A DNA stretch of 64,000 bases from Immersiella caudata (GCA_030512335.1 JAULSU010000002.1:3906001-3970000), one strand, 5' to 3'. Counted from the stretch's first letter, positions 10,601-20,976 are shown. The notes: generated from the sequence alone by a model not told the origin. Made by a program: numbers and translations.

Positions 10601-12470
10601 TGAACAGCATCTCATACAGGCGCCCCCACCCCAACGCGTGCCGGAAAATCTTAATACGGCTATGCCGGACTTCCCGGGAATTCCCCACCAAGAGACTATA
10701 GCTATCCTGACAGCAGACCCCGTACAGCAATCTCAGGCTCCAATCCAGCCGCTTGCCAGGGCTGGATCAGCTCTAGAGCTAATGTGGCAACCCACATTCA
10801 GTCAGACGCAGGATCCACAACCTCCGACGCAAACCGTTAGTCAAGAACCGAGACTCGATCAAGCACGGAATGCAATGGGGTTAAAAATTCTGCCTCAGGA
10901 TGAGGAGAGCATCCGGAACTTCCATAATAAGCAATCTAAAAGAGACCGTTCACGTAAACCACGCAGTATATCGCCCAAATCTCGGAGTCCTATATCTCGA
11001 AATCGTCGGGAAAGGCGCTCTCCAATCCGACCTCCTGGTTCCGTTTCACCTAGGCTTACCAGTGAAGCAGCTGAAATACAGTCAAGACGTCCGCAAGAAC
11101 ACGAGCTCTCTGTCCAACACAACCAAGTTCCAGAAGGCTCCGCGCAGCAAACGATTCAAAATCCGCTTCAAAATGAGATCCTTTCTCCAGACCCTATATT
11201 ACCTCGGCCAAAGAGAAAGGCAGCGGAGCAACTTAGCATTGCTTCCAACGATATCCGAACACCCAGACGCGGCGAGAGGTCTCGCCTGCTCAGCCGAGAG
11301 TCTACTAACGACGTTCAAACACCCAGGCGCAGTGAGAGGTTCCGTCTGCGCGACGAGATCCAAACACCAAGGCGTAGCGAGAGACTCCGTCTGCGCGACG
11401 AGATCCAAACACCAAGGCGTAGCGAGAGACTCCGTCTGCGCACACCCCATCAGCCACTAGATCATCGTAGCGTGTTACAACATAGAAGGAAAGCTAAGTG
11501 GGCTGACCCCATTAAAAAGCCAGGTCGGGCGAAAGCAGGGTCATCCAAGCGATCTCCGGTCCTACCCCCTTTCCAACTTGCCTCCCCTCCAAAGAATCGA
11601 GCGAAGAATGGAAAAAGGAGGGCGATCCAGACCAACCAATCAGAAGTCCTTAAAAAACAAAATGGAAGCGATCTACGGGCTTCGTCCGAGACGCCCCTTC
11701 CCCTCCCATCAGACGGTCCATCAGCTGCGCCTATTGAACATGCCCATGAACACCCCGAATTAAATGTCAATCGCGGGGTGCCTCGTACGCGCAAGGAGCC
11801 TGAAGCAGTAAGCCCCCTTTCAGAAAAAACACCTGGATTTCCGCAAGATGATATCCCGGAAAGAGCTGAGACTCCAGCTCAGCTTCCCGTTTCTCCCTCC
11901 GGATCAGTCTCCATCATTTCCCAAATCGAGCAAGCTCGGTTGGAATTCAAGAATAAAACTGCTTTGCTCAAACATCTTTTTAGTCATCAGACAGTCCCGC
12001 ACGAAGATGGCTATATAGAACAAGCGGATGGAAAGGGCAAAGGAAAAGAAATCCAGGTGAATGTGAGCCAGTCGACACGGTTGACCAAGTCGGCCGATCC
12101 TCCACAAGACGCGCTCAAGCCCCGAAGGCATGAAGTGCGCTCTGAGCGCTCGGCAGCGCATCCAGGGGGCAAAGGGCAGCCAAGACCACCTATCCATCCT
12201 CCCGGGACTTCTGAGTTTAGGACTCCCGGTACATCTGGAGGTGGCCTTCCTACGACTCATCCCATTACGTCTTCGTCCGAGAGGAGCCCTACACGGCAAA
12301 GGCGATCCGCCGTCCACCCTCCAGGCCCTTCTACTAGTTCATCCAAAAGAGTGAACCCTAAGAACGCGGAGTTTCCCAACCACCCCCATAGAACGGGAGA
12401 AGTTGAGACTTTTTCAGAAACTAGGTTAGGGAAGCCTCGAAGCTATGATACAGAAGACGAAGAAGAATAA
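7686..12470 (+). CDS. Giant DUF3723 protein with ParB-like N-terminus and repetitive disordered tail
   Basis: One uninterrupted 1594-codon frame starts at ATG 7686. Residues 1 to about 450 match the fungal DUF3723 layout, including an IQVPLDAF start and a CLDGRQRIAAARR box that resembles the DGR/HR-containing ParB/sulfiredoxin fold seen in nuclease-like proteins. From about residue 580 to the end the protein is Pro/Ser/Arg-rich and probably unstructured. A degenerate module recurs in it: SRSPISRNRRER-like, then RSPIRPPG-like (IITPPG, VQPPGP, IRPPGS, IHPPGT, VHPPGP). Near residue 1230 a 15-residue unit is tandemly duplicated. DUF3723 genes are recurrent Starship cargo of unknown function. The gene is intact and intronless while most neighbours are decayed, which suggests recent arrival or continued selection. 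A piece of a second copy lies at 28347-28432. Confidence 0.85.
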   Translation: MGEDIVGIIQVPLDAFTYQPGEGRGEVEAVTKLLYDLFEKDCRPNEWSHHIKGEVDAEIYNGILLALSYSEDELRNTVQTGKYPQLPIRECILCLDGRQRIAAARRRFGTDFWWPVKLYRNRNVKTFSRQTKHTDGDICWKILQFHFENTELTEDWRFELSPSKRKNLNQLLQAEGRDRVVPGGPIMDWPHVYPREGGFKYQGIVTALYNILSIPGMRREFKLGSMHKYIALRCLDNLERCLHTIFSRIFRIASNTLSIARHFDAKFISDIEGRNPSNSRDRRYLRHLMDTGQALPEVKNPSVRQTITTELLHLDVIIQSFKTFHKNMVYFTIGVDILTQHILDEEPDKAQKSNKSPFHRLLKDWIQPARPLIEVREDFVQPLASLDSDTACQLLFLDELRDFPYLLNEKLLQDRRGEPPPTTRKDNWHVFRLHARARQQGFSTNKINRGLATATPLRGSKEWEEWGQGWEELDGDTPRKDWRSGTPTTRNFLDLQWNAFLPTLQQAESQDQVTAAFVQKDFMEMFFGSCSYMIDGPEMPADWPHRPPSFLRLGLLPSGEFIDQILPSSHAEQISGLNPQTQGGTLPNQGAEQVQQAQQDSQMAEVSELPHSETPVLSAAVVDTRGLLAKALDRGDRDERYKPRGRESKPRSKSPPSRGLISRNHRERSRIARRFPTPPIAVTPEEALRLYEGLVGQPQANPQNLPRPAEDHNRESREVSRRGARSRSRRGPDRHRQDQARGGSPRSIITPPGLRAPSPPVSGPPAPSPPMGEATMVSPAQSAIQPLERPQIQTTEGPVSKQQEEPILSTAPQTLMNSQTAELSQHSGGNSANRYKVLRKGDGLRSRSPSRNPNYRSRRERAVKGSPRSIILPPEPEAVTEFQTNNALPAEIPAHGASIGPLQGPTTDLPTQQSLITNAPSHSESNRKLVRRQRAVGSSSRFNPLPNRVKALEKRSPVQPPGPIPPPSPPDVEQHLIQAPPPQRVPENLNTAMPDFPGIPHQETIAILTADPVQQSQAPIQPLARAGSALELMWQPTFSQTQDPQPPTQTVSQEPRLDQARNAMGLKILPQDEESIRNFHNKQSKRDRSRKPRSISPKSRSPISRNRRERRSPIRPPGSVSPRLTSEAAEIQSRRPQEHELSVQHNQVPEGSAQQTIQNPLQNEILSPDPILPRPKRKAAEQLSIASNDIRTPRRGERSRLLSRESTNDVQTPRRSERFRLRDEIQTPRRSERLRLRDEIQTPRRSERLRLRTPHQPLDHRSVLQHRRKAKWADPIKKPGRAKAGSSKRSPVLPPFQLASPPKNRAKNGKRRAIQTNQSEVLKKQNGSDLRASSETPLPLPSDGPSAAPIEHAHEHPELNVNRGVPRTRKEPEAVSPLSEKTPGFPQDDIPERAETPAQLPVSPSGSVSIISQIEQARLEFKNKTALLKHLFSHQTVPHEDGYIEQADGKGKGKEIQVNVSQSTRLTKSADPPQDALKPRRHEVRSERSAAHPGGKGQPRPPIHPPGTSEFRTPGTSGGGLPTTHPITSSSERSPTRQRRSAVHPPGPSTSSSKRVNPKNAEFPNHPHRTGEVETFSETRLGKPRSYDTEDEEE
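11354..11443 (+). repeat. 45-bp tandem repeat inside the DUF3723 gene
   Basis: Two essentially perfect copies of a 45-bp unit encode DEIQTPRRSERLRLR, and a diverged third copy lies upstream (NDVQTPRRSERFRLR). The length is a multiple of three, so the frame is kept. Confidence 0.85.
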
Positions 12471-14539
12471 ATGGAGGACAAGGAGCTTTAGTTTTCCGGT
12501 CGATCAATTAAATAGGGAGGAATACAATGTATTTTACCAAACTTTCAGGCCAGGGGGAACGTTTTCGGCGGTCCACTCAGGTGGTGGAAATCTCACCAGC
12601 TGAGTGGGCCCGCCCTGTGATCAATTGTGATGTACGAGACGGAGATGGTTTAGGCTCAGACCCGCATCGTCCCCTTGACCTCAGAGCGCCCGTATCCTCC
12701 GTGCGAGCCGGCTTCCGAAATAGTAGTCCATGCGGCCATCGGCCATGGCAAAGGCAGGTATACTGGCGGGACAAGACTGTCGGCGTCTGCATCGTGGCGG
12801 GGTACGTAGGTGCGTCCAAGCCCGCCGTAATGAGACGACAGGCATACAGGCGAGTGGGGCTCTTAGAGGATAGCGTCAGTGACGGGCCCGTTCGACGCCT
12901 CGGCCGTGACGAGGGCGGGGAGGCGGTCATTTGCGCTAAGCTGGCTTGGAGACCTTCGTCCCGCGTACGAAGTTCTGCTCGCATACTGACCTGGTCGCTG
13001 TCGACGTGGGGCGAGAGATCTACTTTGGGCCGGGGAAAGCAGATCAGAGGCCGGCGCAGGGTGGTTGTCGAGCAGTGGTTAGTTGAATTGTGCTGTCAGT
13101 CATAGTGAAGAGAAGAGGAAAGGAGGGAGGGGGTACATGACAGACATCTCGTCAAGCATTGCCTGGTCTTTGGTAGCTATGCTACACTTCTTGCGGATCG
13201 GAGAGCTAGCGCGAACTAGGCATCGGGTGGAGGCCGTCCCCTTTAACATCCACTGGCCCGAGCCTGCCCCCCAAAACGAAGCGAGCCATCGATTTCCAAA
13301 CTCGCCAGCGCCTGAAAGTAGCCGAGACGATTGTACTCGGGGGTAGCACTCGAAAATCCGACGGTACGCTACTGTTCGTGCGAAATAAGGGTTTTGCGAC
13401 GGAAAAACAAGATTGATATCTCGATGGATGATGTCGTGCATATGTGCAACAACACCTGGTCTCCGCCACAACGGCGCCCCGCAGCCCCGCCGACGGCACT
13501 TGCCGCCCGCAGCGGGCTGCGGAACCTCCCGTCTTGGCATTGATTCTGCGTCGATGCCGATTCCGCCGCATCCTTCGATCCATCGTACCGGCCTCGACAC
13601 AGCGCGCGTGGGACGCCGATTGGGCGCCGCCCACTCTGCGATGACTTTGACTAACGCCCGCGTCTCGACAGCACCAATGGACATACAAGCATCTCTATAT
13701 CGAAGACCAACGACAAATGATGTTAGTTCACTTTGGCCAGGGCGCGACCAAGTCCGGTTGGAGTACCGTGTGCCGGGTTTTGGTCCTCGTCGTGGTAGTT
13801 GGGGAACCTTCCGACTAAGTAGACGCGGCTGGGCCTGACAGACGATACAGATCAAGGAGCCACAATCGTCATGCAAGCCAGATGAGTACAAACTCCCCCC
13901 TCCACGACAATCGCTCACCACGCAATTGAACAGCCAACTACTCGGTCCTTACGCTACATAGAATTCCCTCGCCGCACCAGCCTCGACCGCCCATGCCCCG
14001 CGTGGGCCTCCGCGCCGCCCTCAATCGACAGGCCCCGCGCTGCCTTCAACAGCCACCATAAACAGCATCGGACTCGCCTATTACCAGGCGGTGGGCCGTC
14101 GAGGGATAAGACCTGACGTAATCAACACGCCCGAAACACCGACGACAACGATGATACCTCTCGCCCGGGGAGGGTGTCGGTTGACTTGGCAGATGGCCGT
14201 ACATTCGGGAAGCTTGCTGCGATTGCGCACCCACTCTCCGTCCTCCCCAGTGCGAAGTGCCGGCCCAGTGAGTGCCCGCCTGGCGCTGGAGCAGGTGCGC
14301 GCCGAGGTATTGCTTCGTTGTTCGGACGCAGTTCGGCGGGCCGGGACGGTGCGGTATCGTAGTACCACTTTTAGAGCATGAAGCATGGCTGTGGAAGCTG
14401 TGGGAGTTGCGGAAGCAGCGGAGGCCATGGGAGTTGTGGCGGTCGTGGAGGTTGTGCAAGCGGTTGTGGTGGGCGATACCGGCTTGGCCACATGCTACTA
14501 CCAGTACAAAGGAAGACTGTCCAAGCTTACTAACGACAC
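12471..14539. other. No secure gene; one coding-like island near 13.24-13.42 kb
   Basis: Long open frames on both strands (for example 192 codons from ATG 12527) look like GC-driven chance frames and have no known relatives. At about 13240-13415, plus strand, a frame gives KRAIDFQTRQRLKVAETIVL then GGSTRKSDGTLLFVRNKGF. It reads like real protein but has no start codon and no recognisable family; it may be an exon relic. Confidence 0.35.
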
Positions 14540-15015
14540 AGAACAGAACCTCCTCGTGCCGGCGCCCGGCGCATTTTGGGACCAGACATTGAAGCCGAAG
14601 CTGCTGCAGCTCTTGGCGAAGAAGACGCCGAGAAACAAGTGCCACGAACCCGACGAGACGAACGTTGTCGTGTCCATTACCGACCGCTCCCAGCGAGACC
14701 TGACCAAGCGCTTCGACGAGCTGGATATCGATTGGGGGGCCATAGAGAACCAGCTGGTGGCCTGGAGCCATCAGGAGGTAGCTGAGGATCGATATCTCGT
14801 TCATCTATAAAGAAACTACACAACAGGTTGCAGTGAGGACGCGACAGACTACGAGACGAGGATGGGTGACGGCTACATAGCTTGCGAAGAGGGCCGAGCT
14901 CCTTGAAGAACAAGAGGCAGCCGGCCTGGCCACTGTCTGGAAGGTCTCATGCGGTGCACCGGACCTCCATGCCAGGGGACTTGCTGCTGGCGGGATCCGG
15001 ATAAAACAAACTAAA
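14540..15015 (+). pseudogene. 3' part of an uncharacterised fungal gene family (TDRSQRDLTKRFD / CTGPPC type), copy A
   Basis: After a branch-site-like TACTAAC and a CAG acceptor, the frame reads NVVVSITDRSQRDLTKRFDE, then ENQLVAWSH. A frame change leads to LRIDISFIYKETTQQVAVRT, and a further change to LMRCTGPPCQGTCCWRDPDK. From memory these blocks occur in this order in a widespread but unnamed fungal protein family that ends in a Cys-rich CPGPPC...CW.DP module. The frameshifts and the loss of the rest make this a pseudogene. A 5' piece of the same family lies at 28836-29016. Confidence 0.5.
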
Positions 15016-15112
15016 TACTAGTGTCTTTACGAAGTTTGTCGACTACGCCGCCTTTGACCGACGCGAAAGGGCCAGTGACTGGATAGCGGAAGCCGTGCGT
15101 AGGTGATAGAGG

Positions 15113-15651
15113 CTCGAAAGACCAAGCTTGGGTCGATGACCTCGACACGCTGGTGAGCATGTACAATCTTGCTTCCATCGAAAAGATCAAGGTCGACACT
15201 CGGTTCACCTGCTGCAGCACCAACTGCATGGGAGGGACTGTGCCCAAACGCAGCAACGTGTGTTTGCCGCGAAGCATCTCGGTATGCCGCGATGTGTGGC
15301 CGCTGTTGGTACCTGGACTACTATATTGTAGCTAGGTATAGTGCATGTAATGAGAACCCACGGAGTTCTTCATAGATGCTGTCATCACGACATGGTCTGC
15401 ATTATTATGCAGCTATCGGGTTGTCATCATCATTCGTCGATCTCCTTGCATTTGCTGAGCCGCGAACCATCGATTGCCGAAAGCGACTAGTGCACTGCCC
15501 CCGACCATCTGCTGCCGGTAATCTTGGAGCCACAGCACCCCAGTTTTGGGATCCACTTGTACTAGGTACAGAACCTGCAACAGGCCCAGCTGCCCGTGCG
15601 GAGAAAGATTGAACATCGAAATCATGGACACTGATTTCGGTCTCCACTGTA
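15113..15651. repeat. Dispersed repeat, copy 1
   Basis: This segment and 23703-24267 share a common order of similar blocks. They begin at CTCGAAAGACCAAGCTTGG, pass through GCGAAGCATCTCGG / GCGAGGCATCTCGG and TTTGGGATCCACTTGTACT, and end at GATTTCGGTCTCCACTGTA. Many indels separate the copies. No transposon protein or terminal repeat is visible, so it may be a duplicated gene relic rather than a transposable element. Confidence 0.7.
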
Positions 15652-16001
15652 TCGACCTGACCTCCAGTGAGACAAGGACAAGTCGCATTCGCCACACTCG
15701 TGGTTCCCGGTGCAGCATGCCTGTTGAGTCTGACGGAAAGGAGCACAACGTGGGGGGCAACGAATCGCATCTGTGATCCTGGTTCCGGGACTCGGGGCCA
15801 ATGGCACAATTTCCCCCCTCCCCCGACACCTGCACACAGCACCCCGGAGGGAACAGCCCCAGTGACACCGGTGTTTCTGGCGCCGCAAGAGTAGTTGAAA
15901 TAGGAGGTCGCCCCACACTCCCGACGATTACCATTGCACTAGCATGTGTAGCAAGACTGAGGGAAAAATCCAGGACCGTGTGCTTGATAAATGCTATTAC
16001 A

Positions 16002-16978
16002 ATGAAGACATGGTTCTTTACCAGCGGACTTGTTCCTCTATCCCTAGCCCATAGCTGGGTTGAGCGTACAATGCGCATTGCCCCCAACGGGACAATGATC
16101 GGAGCGCCTGGTTACGAGCGCGCACACGTGGTGCGGGGTACAATCCCGGAAGATGACATACGCTGGCTCCTGCCCCCCGATGGTCCTCACGAAAAAGTAA
16201 TTCACCTTGACCATAGGATCGCGCACCCGCGGCAACGCACGCTTCACTATTGCGACCAATTCGGCCCGGTAAAAGCTGCCCCAGGCAACTTCGTCGCTCT
16301 TCAATACCAAGAGAATGGCCACGTCACCTTACCGACTATTAATCCCAAAAAGACACTGAATCGCGGGACGGTTTATGTGTACGGCACTCTGCATAACAAC
16401 CTTACAGATACTAATCTTGTGGATGTTCACCTCGCGTGGACGCCTGACGGTACCGGCGGCGATCGGAAAGGCAGACTGATCGCAACCCGGGACTACGACG
16501 ACGGGCAGTGCTATCAGATAAACAACGAAGCTATCTCCCTCCAACGGCAGAAAAAATTCCCAAAGACGCCGGAAGACCCAATGGGTCAGAATCTGTGGTG
16601 CCAGACAGACATCCAAATTCCTTGCGACACGCCCGTCGGCGCCATATACACGATTATATGGGTATGGGACTGGCCAACCATGAGCGAAGTCGGCGTTCCG
16701 GTGCCGCCTGCAAGCTTCCACGCCAACAGAACGGACGCTGCAGTGCCTTATGTCAAGACCCCACAAATATACACATCCGTAGTTGGTAAGCTCCTCTTCT
16801 CAGCCAAAATAATGAAACTCATAACTGACTAACGGCAGACATTCAGATCGTTGACGTCGAGCCCGGCATGGTCTGTAAGGAAGGAGGTGGCTTGGCTGGC
16901 TACGTTGAACAGACCAATATGAATCTCGCTGCGAATCGGGCCCAGTTGGGGAATCTGTTCCAAGTCGGCGTGCTATGA
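16002..16978 (+). CDS. Secreted DUF7492-type protein with LPMO-like N-terminal histidine (2 exons)
   Basis: Exons 16002-16785 and 16839-16978 (intron of 53 bp, GTAAGC...ACTGACTAAC...CAG) give 307 residues. A signal peptide (MKTWFFTSGLVPLSLA) would be cleaved to leave HSWVE at the mature N-terminus. The body matches the fungal secreted DUF7492 family: APGNFVALQYQENGHVTLP, NRGTVYVYGT, ATRDYDDGQCYQIN, NLWCQTDI and IIWVWDWPT. A mature N-terminal His plus the internal GHVT His is the arrangement of the copper 'histidine brace' of lytic polysaccharide monooxygenases; that oxidative role is inference. The frame is fully open and the splice site clean, so the gene looks functional, unlike most neighbours. 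It lies directly downstream of a dispersed repeat copy. Confidence 0.85.
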
Positions 16979-18852
16979 TTCTGAAACACCTCCCCGCACG
17001 ATCTTTTACGCTTCCTTAAAGCTCGATGCACAGTACTCTAGAATATTTCCCGACGGGCTGCGCCCGATGAGTCCCTCAGATGAAGCTATTCCACCCAGCG
17101 TGTTCCTTTCCTGTATTGTCCGGGTTTCCGCCCAGACTCGACGATAAAGGCCTTTGCTCCAAAGCGAACGGGAGCGAGAAGCCTGCACCTTATGTATACC
17201 GTGCCAGACCAACGACTAAGCATTCTCCTTCTCGAATACCGCTCATCACCGTTTGCTGCGTAACCGACCCTCCGAAAACCAGCAACGCCAAGGGGCGTGC
17301 CTCACAGCTCGATCGGGTACTCTCCAGGAGAGCCCCCTTCGACCACGGTGCTCAGATGGTCGTTGATAGAGAATTGAAGCATTTCAGGGGTAACTAAACA
17401 CCAAGATGGGGTAACCAAGGCAACACCCCGCACTAATTGAGGGTGGGACCCGCATCAAGAGGCCCACACCTCCAACCGATTTAACCACGGGGTTGATAAG
17501 CTGGTTGCCGGCCACGATGGCGTTGGAACTGGTTTGCGCTTGACTTCGCTGCAGTGAGGGTAGTGTCCTTGATGTCTCTCGGTGGCTGCATTGGTGAGGT
17601 CCTTGCTGGGTGGGCGGTAGCTGCGCCCATGAGATTCGTCCTCGGCGGCCTTGAGAGCTTCTGGATCTTCGCGCTGTACCCGCTTCAGTTCACGGTTGGC
17701 GAGCGCCATGGTCTCGGTCATATGGCAATCTTGTATACTTACCACCGCTGCAGCATGGTTTTGGGATGGAGGTTGGGATACCAATAAGAGCCCTGCATTC
17801 GGCGCTAGGACGCTAGCAGGTTTTCAGCACGCAAGCGCGCCGTGATTTCTCATGCGTGTCCCCCTGCCACCACAGCCAAACAGGCCTGTGTGGGGCGTGG
17901 CGTCGGGACCCCTGTGCTCTTTTTCCGCACATGAATAATCCAGGAGAAAGAGATGTGCCAAGAAATTCTGTTTCGGAAACAGAATTTCTTGGCATTCGGC
18001 GCCTTCGACGGGTCTTACCGACTTCCAACCCTCACTACCACCGCCTTCTGACCCTCACCATCACCGCCTTCTCACCCTCACCCTGACCGTCTCCTACCTC
18101 GCCCTCGCTCTCTCCTTCCGCTGCACCACACTCACTCTCGTCCTCGCTTTCGCCTTCCTCTATTCTCTCCTGCTCCTCTAACAGCGGCCTTCACAGCGTG
18201 CGCCAATGAGTTGTCCTGCCGGTATTGATCAGCTGCACCGCATACCGAGGCAGCGCACTTCACCATGGTGCGGCGGAATCCCTAATCGAGGATCCCGCAT
18301 TAGCTGATTGTCTCCTCCAGCCTAGTAGCGCCACAAAGAAAAAAAGGACCACCGTTATATGGATATGGACCTGTGTAAGTCTTCCCCCTTCCTATACACG
18401 TATTGGACCATGAACGCAAACTGACTGGCCAATCTCTAAAGTGCTCGTGCGGCAGGAGCGGACCTGATCAGACGATTCAATGGACGGAATGTTGTCCTTC
18501 TTGCGACCACCCGCGGTGTACCCGGTGCGACGCCCACAGAGTCAGGCATTTGAGCCGATGAGGCCAATGGGGATCTCAAGTCTCTTGAAGATCGGGGAGT
18601 CGGGCATCGTGAAGCAAATGCCGGCCTGGGCCGTCGTGACAGGAAGTGGTGGTGGGTGTCGAGGCAGATGTAGGAAGCAAGTTGTCACAGCCGTCGCCTT
18701 CGAGTTTATCGATGAAGCTTTAGAGGCTGCGCGGCCACGCGGACGGACAAACAGAAACGCCGACGGTGACGTCTGTACCCCAGAGCGAATGGGGGTGAGG
18801 AGCCTCACGATGTCGCGGTCGGATCAAAACCGTATTGCCTCTCGACAGCAAC
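16979..18852. other. No supportable gene
   Basis: Short frames occur on both strands, none with recognisable features. The stretch contains the perfect palindrome at 17956-17994 and a CACC/CTTCTC-rich run at about 18025-18180. Confidence 0.45.
17956..17994. repeat. Perfect 39-bp palindrome (19-bp arms, 1-nt centre)
   Basis: The left arm TGCCAAGAAATTCTGTTTC is followed by one G and then its exact reverse complement. It would form a very stable hairpin as DNA or RNA. No gene spans it convincingly. Confidence 0.95.
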
Positions 18853-19530
18853 CTAAGTAGCCTCTTGCCACCATGGATGCGCTAAGACTTGGTCTATCGT
18901 TATTCTAGCCATTGGGCCCGTGTGTGTCATTCCAGATATCATGTTTTGTCAAACTCCTTTCCCCACACTCGAATCTTAGCCCAGGTTGTTCCTTCACTGT
19001 CTCCTCAGCTATTTGGGACGCTCCCTTCAGAGCGTTACACCAATCCTCACTGTTAACTTGCTGGAGGAGCCATTCGGTAACGGGCCCGAAATAAGAAAAG
19101 TGTCGAATTAGGATCTCTTGTTCCGGGCATATACCATTCTTCACTAGCTCCTGGTAATCGTTCAAGAGCAGGAGCTCCCCACCCCCAAGAACATATATGC
19201 ACTGTAAACAGAGCTCAGCGTGAATTCTTGAAATTAAACATCGTTCACTTACCACTAGTCCAAACGAGAACATGTCGGACGCCTTTGTCACCCTTCGGTA
19301 TGTCCTTCTGGGCTTCGCCACATTACATTCCCTATTGCATGAGGGGTCTGACATAGAGATTGGTGAACACGATCCAACCCAGTAAGCAGATTCCCCGCTC
19401 GCCTTTGACGTTCCAATAAATTTTGCTCGAGGGCCCACTCAGACACTCTGGCAATGAGGCTCCTCTGCCAGGCCCTGCCATGAATAAGCGATGTGGCCGG
19501 CGTGACCGCAGCGAAATTTAGACTCCTCAC
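18853..19530 (-). pseudogene. Fungal protein kinase-like pseudogene (C-terminal lobe)
   Basis: Minus-strand blocks in kinase order are: TPHAIGNVMWRSPEGHTEG (activation segment, SPE in place of APE), VTKASDMFSFGLV (the D.FSFG region), a normal-looking intron (GTAAGT...TTACAG), CIYVLGGGELLLLNDYQEL, VTEWLLQQVNSEDWCNALKG, and, after another frame change, MISGMTHTGPMARITIDQVL then AHPWW at the end. At least two single-base frame changes break the gene (after HTEG and near FECG), and the N-terminal lobe is absent. The parent family is a fungal kinase group often found in accessory regions; its substrates are unknown. Confidence 0.7.
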
Positions 19531-19748
19531 ACTAGTAGATGCAGCGCCTGTGTCACAACAGCAACTCCCAGTAGGATCAGTCGAACCCCTCCCACCGAGT
19601 GAACCGCTCCATGGGCGGTGTCTGATACAAGGTCCGGGGCAACATAATTAAGGTTGACGCAGCCGACTGGGAGGGAACATCAACGTACAGACACAATCAC
19701 GTCCAAGTCTTTGATAGAGATGAAACCCTTCTCACATTTGTAGGTTTC

Positions 19749-20976
19749 CTACCTGGCACCTCTAGGCCTTGCGCCGTGGATAGTAGAAATTGTATAGTCC
19801 ATCACTCGTGCTAATTCCGTTATGGGCGAGAGGGGGATAAGGTAGTATGAAATCCTGACCCCGTTGCTTGGGAAATGGCGGGAGGGCATATCGAGCCTGT
19901 CGAGGAATGCACGAGGGAATTGAGCCTTATAAAAGTAGAGGCCCGGATGGTCCGATGGTCGAGCAAGAAGACAGACCTAGAACGTGTTAGTTTTGAATCC
20001 GGACGATCGGTTGTGCTATCCACATACCTTGACAGTGGCCCCTGGGGCAACCTCTTCGTCTTGCGACGCGGCTAGGACCGAAGAATCCCTCCCTGCCGCT
20101 TGTGCAAGCGCAACCAAGACAGCTGCGATATATGGATCTTCAGCCTCCATAATTGGATTCAGCCGGCATTGTATCTTCTGTCGAAGGCGAGCGATGGGTG
20201 GATTAGGTCTGTTACCGCTAGAGACTTTGATGGACGCTTTGCGACATGATCTGACAAACTCAAGATCCAAATATGCCACAACCGGGGCAACTAAGTCGGT
20301 TCCCGAGAGCGAGAACACGCCGTTTGTATGGAGTTTGACCACTGGACGGGAACCGAAGCTGAAAAGTAAATCAGATCTAAAAGAGGGATTTAGGTTAGGA
20401 TAACTCGTCCGCAGGGGGGGGACGCAGAGAAGGTACTTTCTTTCTGTAAGTGATATTGTGGTCTTTGAGGTGTGCTTGGATCACCGTAGTCTTGAACTCG
20501 GTGATGCTTGGCTGCAACAGATGGGTTGCCAGTATACGGTAAGCTGGTAGGTTGTCCTGAAGGCCCTCATCCGTCGGGTTCGGGGCGTTGTCGCGGACGA
20601 ACGGGCAGCCGAGGAGATCGAGATGCTGGGCCGTCCATTGCAACGGCGGAATATAGAGGCGGTCTCTGCTGTGGCTCCGCAATATATCGTTAATAGAAGA
20701 CGGCTCGGGTGATCGTGATAGCCATACTAGCGACGGCGCTGTGGCGTGGTTAGACGTGATGCGGCCGCTCTTCGATTGCGAACTGTCGTTTAACTTCAAT
20801 GCTGGTGCATCGTATTTTAGCAACGTTGTGGCAGGGGACGCGTTGAAGCGGGTTGCATCGTGATGCAGAGGTGACCGGTTAGACGAGGCTGTGAACATCA
20901 TGTGCATTGGCAAGTTGAGGTCAACTTTGTTTTGTTTAGGCCGAATGGAATTATCGCGTGAGCGTCGCATCGCCAT
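19749..20976 (-). CDS. Uncharacterised conserved fungal protein, left partner of a divergent pair (3 exons)
   Basis: Proposed exons are 20976-20405, 20358-20028 and 19976-19749, giving 376 residues. Introns are 46 bp (GTTATC...TTTCAG, the weaker call) and 51 bp (GTATGT...TTCTAG, strong). Motifs are PPLQWTAQHLDLLGCPF, TNGVFSLSGTDLVAPVVAYL, PNPPIARLRQKIQCRLNP, YIAAVLVALAQA, and ARPSDHPGLYFYKAQFP then AFLDRLDMPSRHFPS. I recognise this block order as a recurrent fungal family without an assigned function. The start was put at the Met just inside the hexanucleotide repeat; 20970 is equally possible. A divergently transcribed gene begins 300 bp away at 21276. A broken paralogue lies at 5361-5780. 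Confidence 0.6.

Noticed and set aside
12527..13105. 192-codon plus-strand frame beginning with ATG after the DUF3723 gene
   Set aside because: No homology, skewed composition, and an equally open frame on the opposite strand; typical of chance frames at high GC.
13100..13921. Minus-strand 273-codon frame containing MHDIIHRDI, resembling a kinase catalytic loop
   Set aside because: The HRD-like motif is not followed by the expected K..N and DFG motifs and the surrounding residues are not kinase-like; most likely coincidence in GC-rich DNA.
18480..18860. 126-codon plus-strand frame from ATG 18480
   Set aside because: Its 3' end lies antisense to the kinase pseudogene terminus and no family or composition signal supports it.
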